This document shows positions 1 through 8,189 of a stretch of 8,189 nt of DNA, piece after piece. The number at the start of each line of letters is the position of its first letter. Position 1 is the first letter of the stretch. The stretch spans positions 1-8,189 of the forward strand of contig CAYWXT010000249.1 of assembly GCA_964462125.1 (NCBI GenBank). Direction: 5' to 3'. The notes below the pieces were generated by a model. It did not search any database and was not told the origin of the DNA. It saw only the letters and a program-made list of their open reading frames with translations. This DNA comes from JAWLFY01 sp964462125. GTDB taxonomy: Bacteria > Planctomycetota > Planctomycetia > Pirellulales > Pirellulaceae. A program made the translations under genes and the position numbers.

Positions 1-1391
1 CTCTGGTGCCCCTGTAGCCCAACCCCTTCGGCCGCCTGAATCCCCTCCCGCCCGGAGGTCAACAATCGCTTGCCGCGGCAGGCGTTGTTGCCGGCGATCC
101 AGGCAATGGCATTGTGCCGGTCGCGCCCCGCAATGATCTGCGTATCGACCCCGAACACCATGATCGAATGCATCATCCCCCAATTGCTGCGCGAAGCGGC
201 CTTCTCGGGACGCGACAGATAGTGTTCCAGGCAGCGCCGCAGGTCCGGTTCCATCTGCCGGACGGCCGGTTCCAGCTCGATCGGTTCGGCGAGTCGTCCG
301 GTGTAGTCCCGCCGAGTGTTGTCTGTCGGCTCCGGGACCGCTTCCGCCGGTGGAGGAGTATCCTCGACGGCAGACTCACGGCTGTTCACGCGGGCGCCGG
401 TGCCGCGATCGCTTGGTTTCGCTTTTTCGGCAGGCCGCTTCACCACGTCGGGGCGCCGTGACCCCTCCGACAGCGAGCCATCTTGACCGACCCGCAACCG
501 ACGGACCTCGATCGGGCCGCTCGATTCAGGTTCGTCGACCCCACCCGTCGATGGCTCGTCCGCCGCTGCTGCCGCAGACCCATCGGCCGCTCCATCCACC
601 CTCTCCGGAGCATTCTCCCCCCCCAATCCACTGTCGGGCGGTTCAGCCAAGCTCGGCTCAGGCTCGCCCCCGCCCGACGCAGGCCCGTCCAGGCTCGGCT
701 CTGGCCCGTCCTCGCTCGGCTCCGTCGCGACCGCGTCCGCGTCGCCCTGGACCGACTCTCGCGTGTCCCGGTCTCCTTCGCCGTCGCGGGATTGCCAACC
801 TTCTGTGCCAACCGGATTCAACGACGGCGGATCGGCCGGCGCCAGGTCGGAAGAATCGAGCACGCCAGAACCGATGATCTCGACTCCCTCGTTGATCTCG
901 GCTCCCTCGTTGATCTCGGCTCCCTCGTTCAATCCGTCACCCGGATCGGAGACGTCATCCGGTTCGAGCGTGCTGGTCGTCCGCGACGCATCGTCCCTGT
1001 CGAAGCCATCTTCAGCCGATGGCGGGGGGGCACTGGTCGGCGTCTGCCCCAGCGGCTGGGGTTCGAGCTCCTTCGCGTTCGGATCGGGAAGCGGAGTCGT
1101 TGAGTTGAGCTTCTCCCGAGCCACCCATCCGTCTCCCGACTCCTGAGCGTCCTCCGTCTTTGGAGTTGATCCGGTCGATGGGGGGGGCACGGCGGCCACG
1201 GAGGCGTCCGGCTCCCAGCTCCGATTGGGCGGCCGGAGCTGGAAGGTGGAGTTGATGGGGGCCTGTAGGGTCAGGTCCGTCTCCTCCGCCGCGGATTCCC
1301 CCGTCGCCAGTGGCGGCGCAGCAAGTCCGGCGAGGAGCAGGACAAGGCGAAGGCGTCGGTGGGATCGATGAAATCGTCGTCGATGCGGCAC
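1..1391 (-). CDS. Probable secreted planctomycete-type protein with long acidic linker, C-terminus cut by window edge
   Basis: One frame stays open from a GTG at 1391 to the window edge (463 complete codons), with an in-frame TAA at 1413-1415 upstream. There is no suitable ATG; GTG is preferred because GGAG lies 8 nt upstream, while the in-frame TTG at 1397 is only 2 nt from it. Residues 1-14 are Arg/His-rich and about 15-28 are hydrophobic (LVLLLAGLAA), which looks like a signal peptide for export. Residues about 32-370 are low-complexity, rich in Glu, Pro, Asp, Ser and Gly, and include a three-copy hexapeptide repeat. A globular domain starts near residue 375 with CLEHYL (387-392), RSNWGMMH (401-408), FGVDT (413-417), NAIAW (427-431) and CRGKRL (438-443). 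From memory this matches a planctomycete family sometimes labelled 'ADP-ribosylation factor-directed GTPase activating protein', a name I would not trust. Function unknown. It lies 165 bp after the ferredoxin gene. Confidence 0.85.
   Translation of the reverse strand, partial: MPHRRRFHRSHRRLRLVLLLAGLAAPPLATGESAAEETDLTLQAPINSTFQLRPPNRSWEPDASVAAVPPPSTGSTPKTEDAQESGDGWVAREKLNSTTPLPDPNAKELEPQPLGQTPTSAPPPSAEDGFDRDDASRTTSTLEPDDVSDPGDGLNEGAEINEGAEINEGVEIIGSGVLDSSDLAPADPPSLNPVGTEGWQSRDGEGDRDTRESVQGDADAVATEPSEDGPEPSLDGPASGGGEPEPSLAEPPDSGLGGENAPERVDGAADGSAAAAADEPSTGGVDEPESSGPIEVRRLRVGQDGSLSEGSRRPDVVKRPAEKAKPSDRGTGARVNSRESAVEDTPPPAEAVPEPTDNTRRDYTGRLAEPIELEPAVRQMEPDLRRCLEHYLSRPEKAASRSNWGMMHSIMVFGVDTQIIAGRDRHNAIAWIAGNNACRGKRLLTSGREGIQAAEGVGLQGHQ
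876..929. repeat. Three-copy 18-bp tandem repeat inside the linker of the secreted protein
   Basis: Three consecutive 18-bp units at 876-893, 894-911 and 912-929 have the consensus GATCTCGRCTCCCTCGTT on the plus strand. Only one base (883) differs between the first unit and the others. Read on the minus strand they encode three copies of a hexapeptide (Asn-Glu-Gly-Ala/Val-Glu-Ile). The unit is a multiple of three, so gain or loss of copies would keep the frame. The near-identity of the copies suggests recent duplication. Confidence 0.9.
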
Positions 1392-1399
1392 GTCCAAGG

Positions 1400-1403
1400 C
1401 TCC
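1400..1403 (-). promoter_or_regulatory. Ribosome binding site that decides the GTG start of the secreted protein
   Basis: GGAG on the minus strand, with 8 nt between it and the GTG at 1391-1389. This spacing is normal for GTG and too short (2 nt) for the alternative TTG at 1397. The in-frame TAA at 1413-1415 rules out any start further upstream. Confidence 0.6.
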
Positions 1404-1556
1404 AAAGCTGGGTTACATAAAACAGCTATCGGAAACCGAGGGCTTCGAATTGACCCCGAAACGTGACCAATCGCAACCGCCGGACCGAGCGTCACGACGG
1501 AGGGAAACCTTGAGAAAAAATTGGAAGTAGATCGGGCGCGCCGAGCCAGGCCGTGG

Positions 1557-2582
1557 CTACAGATCGAAATCGTCAAGCGAATCGATCAGCGAATCGAGAC
1601 GGTCCTTGGGCTGGGAGGCCAAGTCGGCTTGCCGGCGGCGCAATTGGTCGTCGATCCCGACCGCGTCGCGACCGACGAGCAGCAGCTGTTCGTCCCGCTC
1701 CCTCGCGGCCATCTCAATCGGGTCTGCGTCGGTCTTCGGTGCGCCAAACAACTGCGACAGGTCGATCTTGAACCCTTCCTCGCCATCGACGGCCGCCCCT
1801 GCAATCGCCGGTGCCTTGTGCTGGGGAAAGATGATCGCGTTCTCGGGACAGACGCGGCTGCAGGCCGGACAACCCTTGCGACAGTTGTCGGGCTGCTCGA
1901 CCAGGATGCTTTCCGCTCCGTCGACGCCATAGACACCAAACAGACAAAAATCGATGCACTCCATGCAATTGGTGCAGCGGTCGAAGTCGATCACCGGGTA
2001 CCACCGCCGCGACGTCTTGTCCTCCACTTCCACCAGTTTCCCGCCGATCACCGGGAGGCTCGTATCGGGCGCTGGGTCAGCGTTGTCGAGGCCAATAATC
2101 CGCCGGATCTCGTCAACAAACGCATCTGGTTGTTGCGCGGATTTGAGATCAATGCAGAAGATGTCGCGTTCGGGGCGGGGATAGAGATTGGTCACGCGAT
2201 CGATTCCATCCTCGGCGGAATCGCTCGAGTCGCCGGTGACCTCCCCCGACTCTGCGGGCTCCTTCTCGTCCGCCTCCTCCTCGGCTCCAAGGAGCACTTC
2301 GCCAACTTGGCCTCGGATCCCGTTACGGTCGAGCACCCAATGGGCAGCGCGTCCATAGATCCAGGAGACGACGATCAGGTCCCCCTCGACCGCCGCCAAT
2401 TCCCGGTAGGACTCGCTGTCACGAGGCAAATCGTACAGGTGCGGGACGACGATCACCTTGACCCCGTCCAGCCTGGTGGCGGCATCGGCGATCGTCTGTT
2501 CAAGCTCTCGCTTTTCCGGGTTCCGCGATTGACCTTTGGAAACGACGACGGTCCAGGTCGCGAGGTGTGTCGCTGAAATCAT
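1557..2582 (-). CDS. 4Fe-4S dicluster ferredoxin-like protein with extra N-terminal domain
   Basis: A 341-residue soluble protein. Two cysteine clusters are clear: C203-x2-C206-x2-C209-x3-C213 and C234-x3-C238-x2-C241-x3-C245-Pro. They should bind two 4Fe-4S clusters, as in bacterial-type ferredoxins; the extra residue between the first two cysteines of the second cluster is slightly non-standard. Residues about 8-95 look like a separate alpha/beta domain (VKVIVVPHLYDLP at 41-53, SWIYGRAAHWVLDR at 73-86) that I cannot assign. Residues 101-127 are an acidic linker, and the C-terminus (from about 286) is charged and probably helical, ending in DSLDDFDL. No signal peptide or membrane segment is visible, so it is probably cytoplasmic. 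A role in electron transfer is inferred from the clusters only; partner and pathway are unknown. The gene starts 9 bp after the purL stop and has a strong ribosome binding site, so it is probably co-expressed with purL. Confidence 0.9.
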   Translation of the reverse strand: MISATHLATWTVVVSKGQSRNPEKRELEQTIADAATRLDGVKVIVVPHLYDLPRDSESYRELAAVEGDLIVVSWIYGRAAHWVLDRNGIRGQVGEVLLGAEEEADEKEPAESGEVTGDSSDSAEDGIDRVTNLYPRPERDIFCIDLKSAQQPDAFVDEIRRIIGLDNADPAPDTSLPVIGGKLVEVEDKTSRRWYPVIDFDRCTNCMECIDFCLFGVYGVDGAESILVEQPDNCRKGCPACSRVCPENAIIFPQHKAPAIAGAAVDGEEGFKIDLSQLFGAPKTDADPIEMAARERDEQLLLVGRDAVGIDDQLRRRQADLASQPKDRLDSLIDSLDDFDL

Positions 2583-2587
2583 GTTCT

Positions 2588-2591
2588 CTCC

Positions 2592-2593
<2 letters not shown>
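2588..2593 (-). promoter_or_regulatory. Ribosome binding site of the ferredoxin gene, overlapping the purL stop
   Basis: GAGGAG on the minus strand shares two bases with the purL TGA stop (2592-2594) and ends 5 nt before the ATG at 2582. A ribosome terminating on purL would sit over this site, so translational coupling of the two genes is likely. Confidence 0.7.
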
Positions 2594-5603
<3,010 letters not shown>

Positions 5604-5759
5604 GTCGGAGGTCGCCTTTTGTCAAGGAGGCTGGGTCGGTGGTAAGCAGGGCACGTCCAGAACTCTCTGCGAATTCTGCTACGAAGTACCTCGCCGGTCA
5701 CGGCCGGTAAAGGGGGCCGTCCAAATAGTGTGCAGTGTGGGGTCACCAGCTGGAAAACC

Positions 5760-5790
5760 ATCGCGGCGAGGTTCGTTTTGTCGCTGCGAT
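5760..5790 (-). terminator. Terminator-like hairpin starting at the last base of the tyrA stop
   Basis: On the minus strand, ATCGCAGCGA (5790-5781) pairs with TCGCCGCGAT (5769-5760) in 9 of 10 positions, around an 11-nt loop. It is followed by GGTTTTCC, so the U-tract is short (four) and starts two bases after the stem. This could be a weak intrinsic terminator or an mRNA-stabilising stem separating tyrA from purL. Symmetry and position support it; the poor U-tract is against full termination. Confidence 0.4.
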
Positions 5791-6836
5791 CAATTCGGTG
5801 GGTTCGCTTCCCCGGCCTGGTCGCGCACCCGCTTCGCCTCGGCCAGCCACGCGGTCAGTTGCTCGTCGTCACCCGCAGCGATCCGCCGAACGAGCTCGTC
5901 GACGTTGCCGCGAAACCGCTCCAGTTGGCTCAGGATCGCGGACCGGTTTTCGTTGACGATCGCTGTCCACAGTACGGGATCACCTGCGGCGATGCGGGTC
6001 GCATCGAGCCAACCGGCGCCGACCAGCGACTTCGATTCCGCCGTCACCAGCGTCGCCAGCGCCGCGGCCACCAAGTGTGGCACGTGACTGGTCGACGCCA
6101 AGTGGGCATCATGCTCATCGGGTGACATCCACGCCGTCCGCGCCCCGGTCAGCCGCCAAAACGCCTCTGCCCGATCTGCCACGTCTCGATGTTCCTGGCC
6201 CTCGGCGCATCGACCCTTGGCGTGGGCGCGTCCCCTCGTCCGCTCCGCGCCCAGTTCCGTCACTCCCTCCGCCTCGGCTCCCCCGTCGTTCTCAGTGAGG
6301 ATGCCGGGGCGAGCGGTGGCGTTGGGATGAGAAGGCGTGATCACGACCAGCTTGCCATCGAACAGCGTAGCAGACGCATGTTCGACGCCCGATTTTTCTC
6401 CGCCGGCGATCGGGTGGGCGGCGACAAACTTCTTCGCAGCGGCCGGATCCGAGAGAACCGCATTGACGATGCCTGCCTTGGTGCTCCCGACGTCGGTGAT
6501 CAAACAGCCGTCGGGGCTTGCCGCCGCGGCGCCGATCACCAGCGGTGCGATCTGGTCGACCGGTGTGGCGACCACGACGACATCGCACCCGCGACAGGCG
6601 TCCTTGAGATCGCCGACGGCTGAGTCGATGGCGCCGCAGGCCAAGGCCCGGTCCCGGGTTTGGGGGCTCCGTACCAGCCCGGCGATCTCCACCGTCGGTC
6701 GTGCACGGCGAATCGCCAACGCCACGCTGCCACCGAGCAGACCGACTCCCAGAATCGCGATGCGCCGGGGCCAGCTTTCCGCTCTCACCGCGGAGTTTTC
6801 AAACGAATGCGGTCGTCGCTGGGGGCTGTCGCTCAT
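5790..6836 (-). CDS. tyrA: Prephenate dehydrogenase (TyrA family) with unusual internal insert
   Basis: Oxidises and decarboxylates prephenate to 4-hydroxyphenylpyruvate in tyrosine synthesis (an arogenate-using variant cannot be excluded). The protein is 348 residues from the ATG at 6836. An N-terminal Rossmann fold shows GVGLLGGS (30-37). The second beta strand ends in LVRSPQ rather than an acidic residue, which suggests NADP+ rather than NAD+ use (inference). Next come DVGSTK (115-120), HPIAGGEKSG (141-150, with the expected catalytic His141), and the helical dimerisation domain with DEHDAHLASTSHVPHL (240-255) and TRIAAGDPVLW (280-290, Arg281 a likely prephenate ligand by family analogy). 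About 50 residues separate VITPS from AEAFW where about 10 are usual. No ACT or chorismate-mutase domain is present. The ATG overlaps the ribBA stop by one base (TGATG); a GTG at 6839 is an alternative start. Expression probably depends on coupling to ribBA. Confidence 0.93.
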   Translation of the reverse strand: MSDSPQRRPHSFENSAVRAESWPRRIAILGVGLLGGSVALAIRRARPTVEIAGLVRSPQTRDRALACGAIDSAVGDLKDACRGCDVVVVATPVDQIAPLVIGAAAASPDGCLITDVGSTKAGIVNAVLSDPAAAKKFVAAHPIAGGEKSGVEHASATLFDGKLVVITPSHPNATARPGILTENDGGAEAEGVTELGAERTRGRAHAKGRCAEGQEHRDVADRAEAFWRLTGARTAWMSPDEHDAHLASTSHVPHLVAAALATLVTAESKSLVGAGWLDATRIAAGDPVLWTAIVNENRSAILSQLERFRGNVDELVRRIAAGDDEQLTAWLAEAKRVRDQAGEANPPN

Positions 6837-8047
6837 CACTCCGGCAGCCGGTGACCCAGCTTTTCTCGCTTCGTCCGCAGGTAGCGCTCATTGTGCTCGT
6901 TGACCGGAGAAACGATGGGGACCTGGTCGACGACCTTGAGGTCGAACCCGCGGAGGTTGAACGCTTCGGTCTTCTTCGGATTGTTCGTCAGCAGCCGGAC
7001 CTCCCGCAAGCCAAGGTCCTTCAGGATCTGGAGGCCGACACCGTAGTCTCGCATGTCGGCTTTGAATCCCAACGCGTGATTGGCTTCGACCGTGTCGAGA
7101 CCGTTGTCCTGCAACGCATAGGCGCGAATCTTTTGAGCCAAGCCGATGCCGCGACCTTCCTGGGGCAGATAAACCAACACACCGCGACCTTCCCGGCTGA
7201 TCATCTCCAGTGCCAGGTGAAGTTGGTCGCCACAGTCGCAGCGCAGCGACGCGACCAGGTCGCCGGTGAAACAGCTGCTGTGCATCCGGATCAACGGTGG
7301 AGCGCCGGGCTTGGTCAGGTCGCCGTAGACAAGTGCGATCGGTTCCTGGCTTTCATATTCGACAGCGTAAACGATGATCTCAAAAGCGCCGTAGCGGGTC
7401 GGCAACCTGGAGCGGGCGTTGCGGGTGACGAGTTTTTCATTGACCCGGCGATGGGCGATCAGCTGTTCGATGCTGATGATCTTCAGCCCGTGACGGTCAG
7501 CGATGGCGTGCAGGTCATCGCGGGTAGCGCGGTCCCCGGAGTCGCTGAGGATCTCACACAGGGCGCCGGCCGGCTGCAGCCCCGCCATCCGCGGCAAATC
7601 GACCGCCGCCTCGGTGTGCCCGGCTCGCCGCAGCACGCCCCCCTGTTTGGCTAACAACGGATAGACGTGCCCCGGCCGGACAAACTCGTGGAACTCGCAA
7701 TCGGGGGAGGCCAAGCGGCGAATCGTCTCGCTCCGCTCGGCCGCGGTGATCCCGGTCTTCGCCGTGCGGATATCGACCGGGGTCATGAAGGCGGTCTTCA
7801 GCGGTGCGTCATTCTGCGCCACCACCGGAGCCAGCTCCAACCGCTTGCACACGTCCGGCAGCACCGCGACACACAGCTGCCCTCGCCCTGAAAGCATAAA
7901 GTTCACTTTTTCTGACGTCGCCATCTCGGCAGCGCAGATGAAGTCGCCTTCGTTCTCGCGGTCCTCGGCATCGACGACAATGATGATCTCGCCCCGACGG
8001 ATTGCCTCCACCGCCTCGGGAACCGTATTCAATTCGACCGTTGACAT
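6836..8047 (-). CDS. ribBA: Bifunctional 3,4-dihydroxy-2-butanone 4-phosphate synthase / GTP cyclohydrolase II
   Basis: Supplies both precursors of riboflavin. The N-terminal RibB domain makes dihydroxybutanone phosphate from ribulose 5-phosphate; the C-terminal RibA domain opens the GTP imidazole ring. The protein is 403 residues from the ATG at 8047, normal for RibBA. RibB (about 1-202) shows DAEDRENEGDF (26-36), TGITAAER (98-105), RPGHVYPL (124-131) and RAGHTEAAVDL (141-151). RibA (about 203-403) shows the zinc ligands Cys259, Cys270 and Cys272, YLPQEGRGIGL (293-303), DMRDYGVGLQIL (331-342) and LLTNNPKK (352-359). All key residues of both halves appear present, so both activities are expected. 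The frame stays open to an ATG at 8182, but those 45 extra residues look non-domain-like and cross the candidate promoter, so 8047 is preferred. No clear ribosome binding site precedes it. tyrA follows with a one-base overlap. Confidence 0.97.
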   Translation of the reverse strand: MSTVELNTVPEAVEAIRRGEIIIVVDAEDRENEGDFICAAEMATSEKVNFMLSGRGQLCVAVLPDVCKRLELAPVVAQNDAPLKTAFMTPVDIRTAKTGITAAERSETIRRLASPDCEFHEFVRPGHVYPLLAKQGGVLRRAGHTEAAVDLPRMAGLQPAGALCEILSDSGDRATRDDLHAIADRHGLKIISIEQLIAHRRVNEKLVTRNARSRLPTRYGAFEIIVYAVEYESQEPIALVYGDLTKPGAPPLIRMHSSCFTGDLVASLRCDCGDQLHLALEMISREGRGVLVYLPQEGRGIGLAQKIRAYALQDNGLDTVEANHALGFKADMRDYGVGLQILKDLGLREVRLLTNNPKKTEAFNLRGFDLKVVDQVPIVSPVNEHNERYLRTKREKLGHRLPE

Positions 8048-8118
8048 CACGCATTCTGGTTGGGGAACGTCCAGCGGGGAGGGTCCCAAGGATTTTGGGC
8101 TTGGCCCATTTGCTGAAC

Positions 8119-8149
8119 GGAAGCTTATTATACGGAGGGACGAGCTTCC
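8119..8149 (-). promoter_or_regulatory. Candidate ribBA promoter with TATAAT box inside an inverted repeat
   Basis: A perfect TATAAT lies at 8132-8127 on the minus strand. At 17-bp spacing the -35 hexamer would be GTGGGA (8155-8150), a poor match. The -10 box is bracketed by a perfect 7-bp inverted repeat, GGAAGCT at 8119-8125 and AGCTTCC at 8143-8149 (plus-strand reading), 24 bp apart centre to centre, which could be an operator. The predicted transcript would begin near 8120 and give a leader of about 73 nt before the ribBA ATG. Confidence 0.45.
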
Positions 8150-8189
8150 TCCCACCGCCCGACGCTTTGTTTGAGACCCCATGCCGGCA

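Noticed and set aside
350..1146. Several overlapping Arg/Pro- or Ser-rich frames on both strands at the left of the window
   Set aside because: They are out-of-frame readings of the repetitive linker of the secreted protein; only the minus frame from 1391 links a signal peptide, the linker and a conserved domain.
1371..1391. Tat-type signal (Arg-Arg-x-Phe) in the secreted protein
   Set aside because: The motif occurs within a generally Arg/His-rich N-terminus, and the remaining consensus residues are missing; an ordinary Sec signal is the simpler reading.
1515..1550. Intrinsic terminator after the ferredoxin gene (GC-rich hairpin then T-run on the minus strand)
   Set aside because: The stem is only 4 bp (TCGG/CCGA) and the run of six T lies about 10 nt beyond it, so the two parts do not fit together as a terminator.
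1521..2576. Plus-strand reading frame (351 codons) opposite the ferredoxin gene
   Set aside because: The minus frame has eight well-spaced cysteines and a good ribosome binding site; the plus frame has no motif and no plausible ribosome binding site.
5616..5625. TTGACA-like -35 box just upstream of the purL start
   Set aside because: A matching -10 at normal spacing would fall at the purL start codon and the bases there do not resemble one.
6701..7654. Plus-strand reading frame (317 codons) opposite ribBA and the start of tyrA
   Set aside because: It is antisense to two conserved enzymes and contains no domain I recognise.
8048..8126. FMN riboswitch in the ribBA leader
   Set aside because: The leader is too short (about 73 nt) and lacks the conserved multi-stem junction sequences of that riboswitch class.
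8048..8182. N-terminal extension of RibBA to an ATG at 8182
   Set aside because: The 45 extra residues match no RibB feature, the ATG has no ribosome binding site, and the extension crosses the TATAAT box; normal RibBA length is reached from 8047.

Overview
The window is a stretch of core biosynthetic genes from a GC-rich bacterium, most likely a planctomycete of the Pirellulaceae (Rhodopirellula-like) group. Two things support this: the leftmost protein has a C-terminal domain I recognise, from memory only, as a planctomycete-specific family, and the other proteins carry many charged, lineage-specific inserts. All five real genes are on the minus strand, so the region reads from right to left. 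The long plus-strand reading frames opposite purL, ribBA and the ferredoxin gene are antisense shadows.

Layout in transcription order: (1) a candidate promoter with a perfect TATAAT box bracketed by an inverted repeat, near 8119-8149; (2) ribBA, the bifunctional riboflavin-synthesis enzyme, 6836-8047; (3) tyrA-type prephenate dehydrogenase, 5790-6836, joined to ribBA by a TGATG stop/start overlap and carrying an unusual insert of about 40 residues; (4) a 186-bp gap that begins with a terminator-like hairpin; (5) purL, 2592-5603, an FGAM synthase of about 1000 residues with two PurS-like repeats fused at the N-terminus and no glutaminase domain; (6) a 4Fe-4S dicluster ferredoxin-like protein with an unrecognised N-terminal domain, 1557-2582, only 9 bp after purL with the ribosome binding site abutting the purL stop; (7) a 165-bp gap; (8) a GTG-started, probably secreted protein, 1-1391, with a very long acidic low-complexity linker and the start of the planctomycete-type domain. 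It runs off the left edge.

ribBA and tyrA look like one translationally coupled unit, and purL and the ferredoxin gene like another. The purine, flavin and tyrosine enzymes do not form a single pathway, so their proximity is not evidence of a joint system. I see no mobile element, CRISPR array, RNA gene or defence-type system. The less ordinary items are the PurS-PurS-PurL architecture, the purL-coupled ferredoxin, the tyrA insert, and the secreted linker protein, which has no ATG start and is easy to miss.
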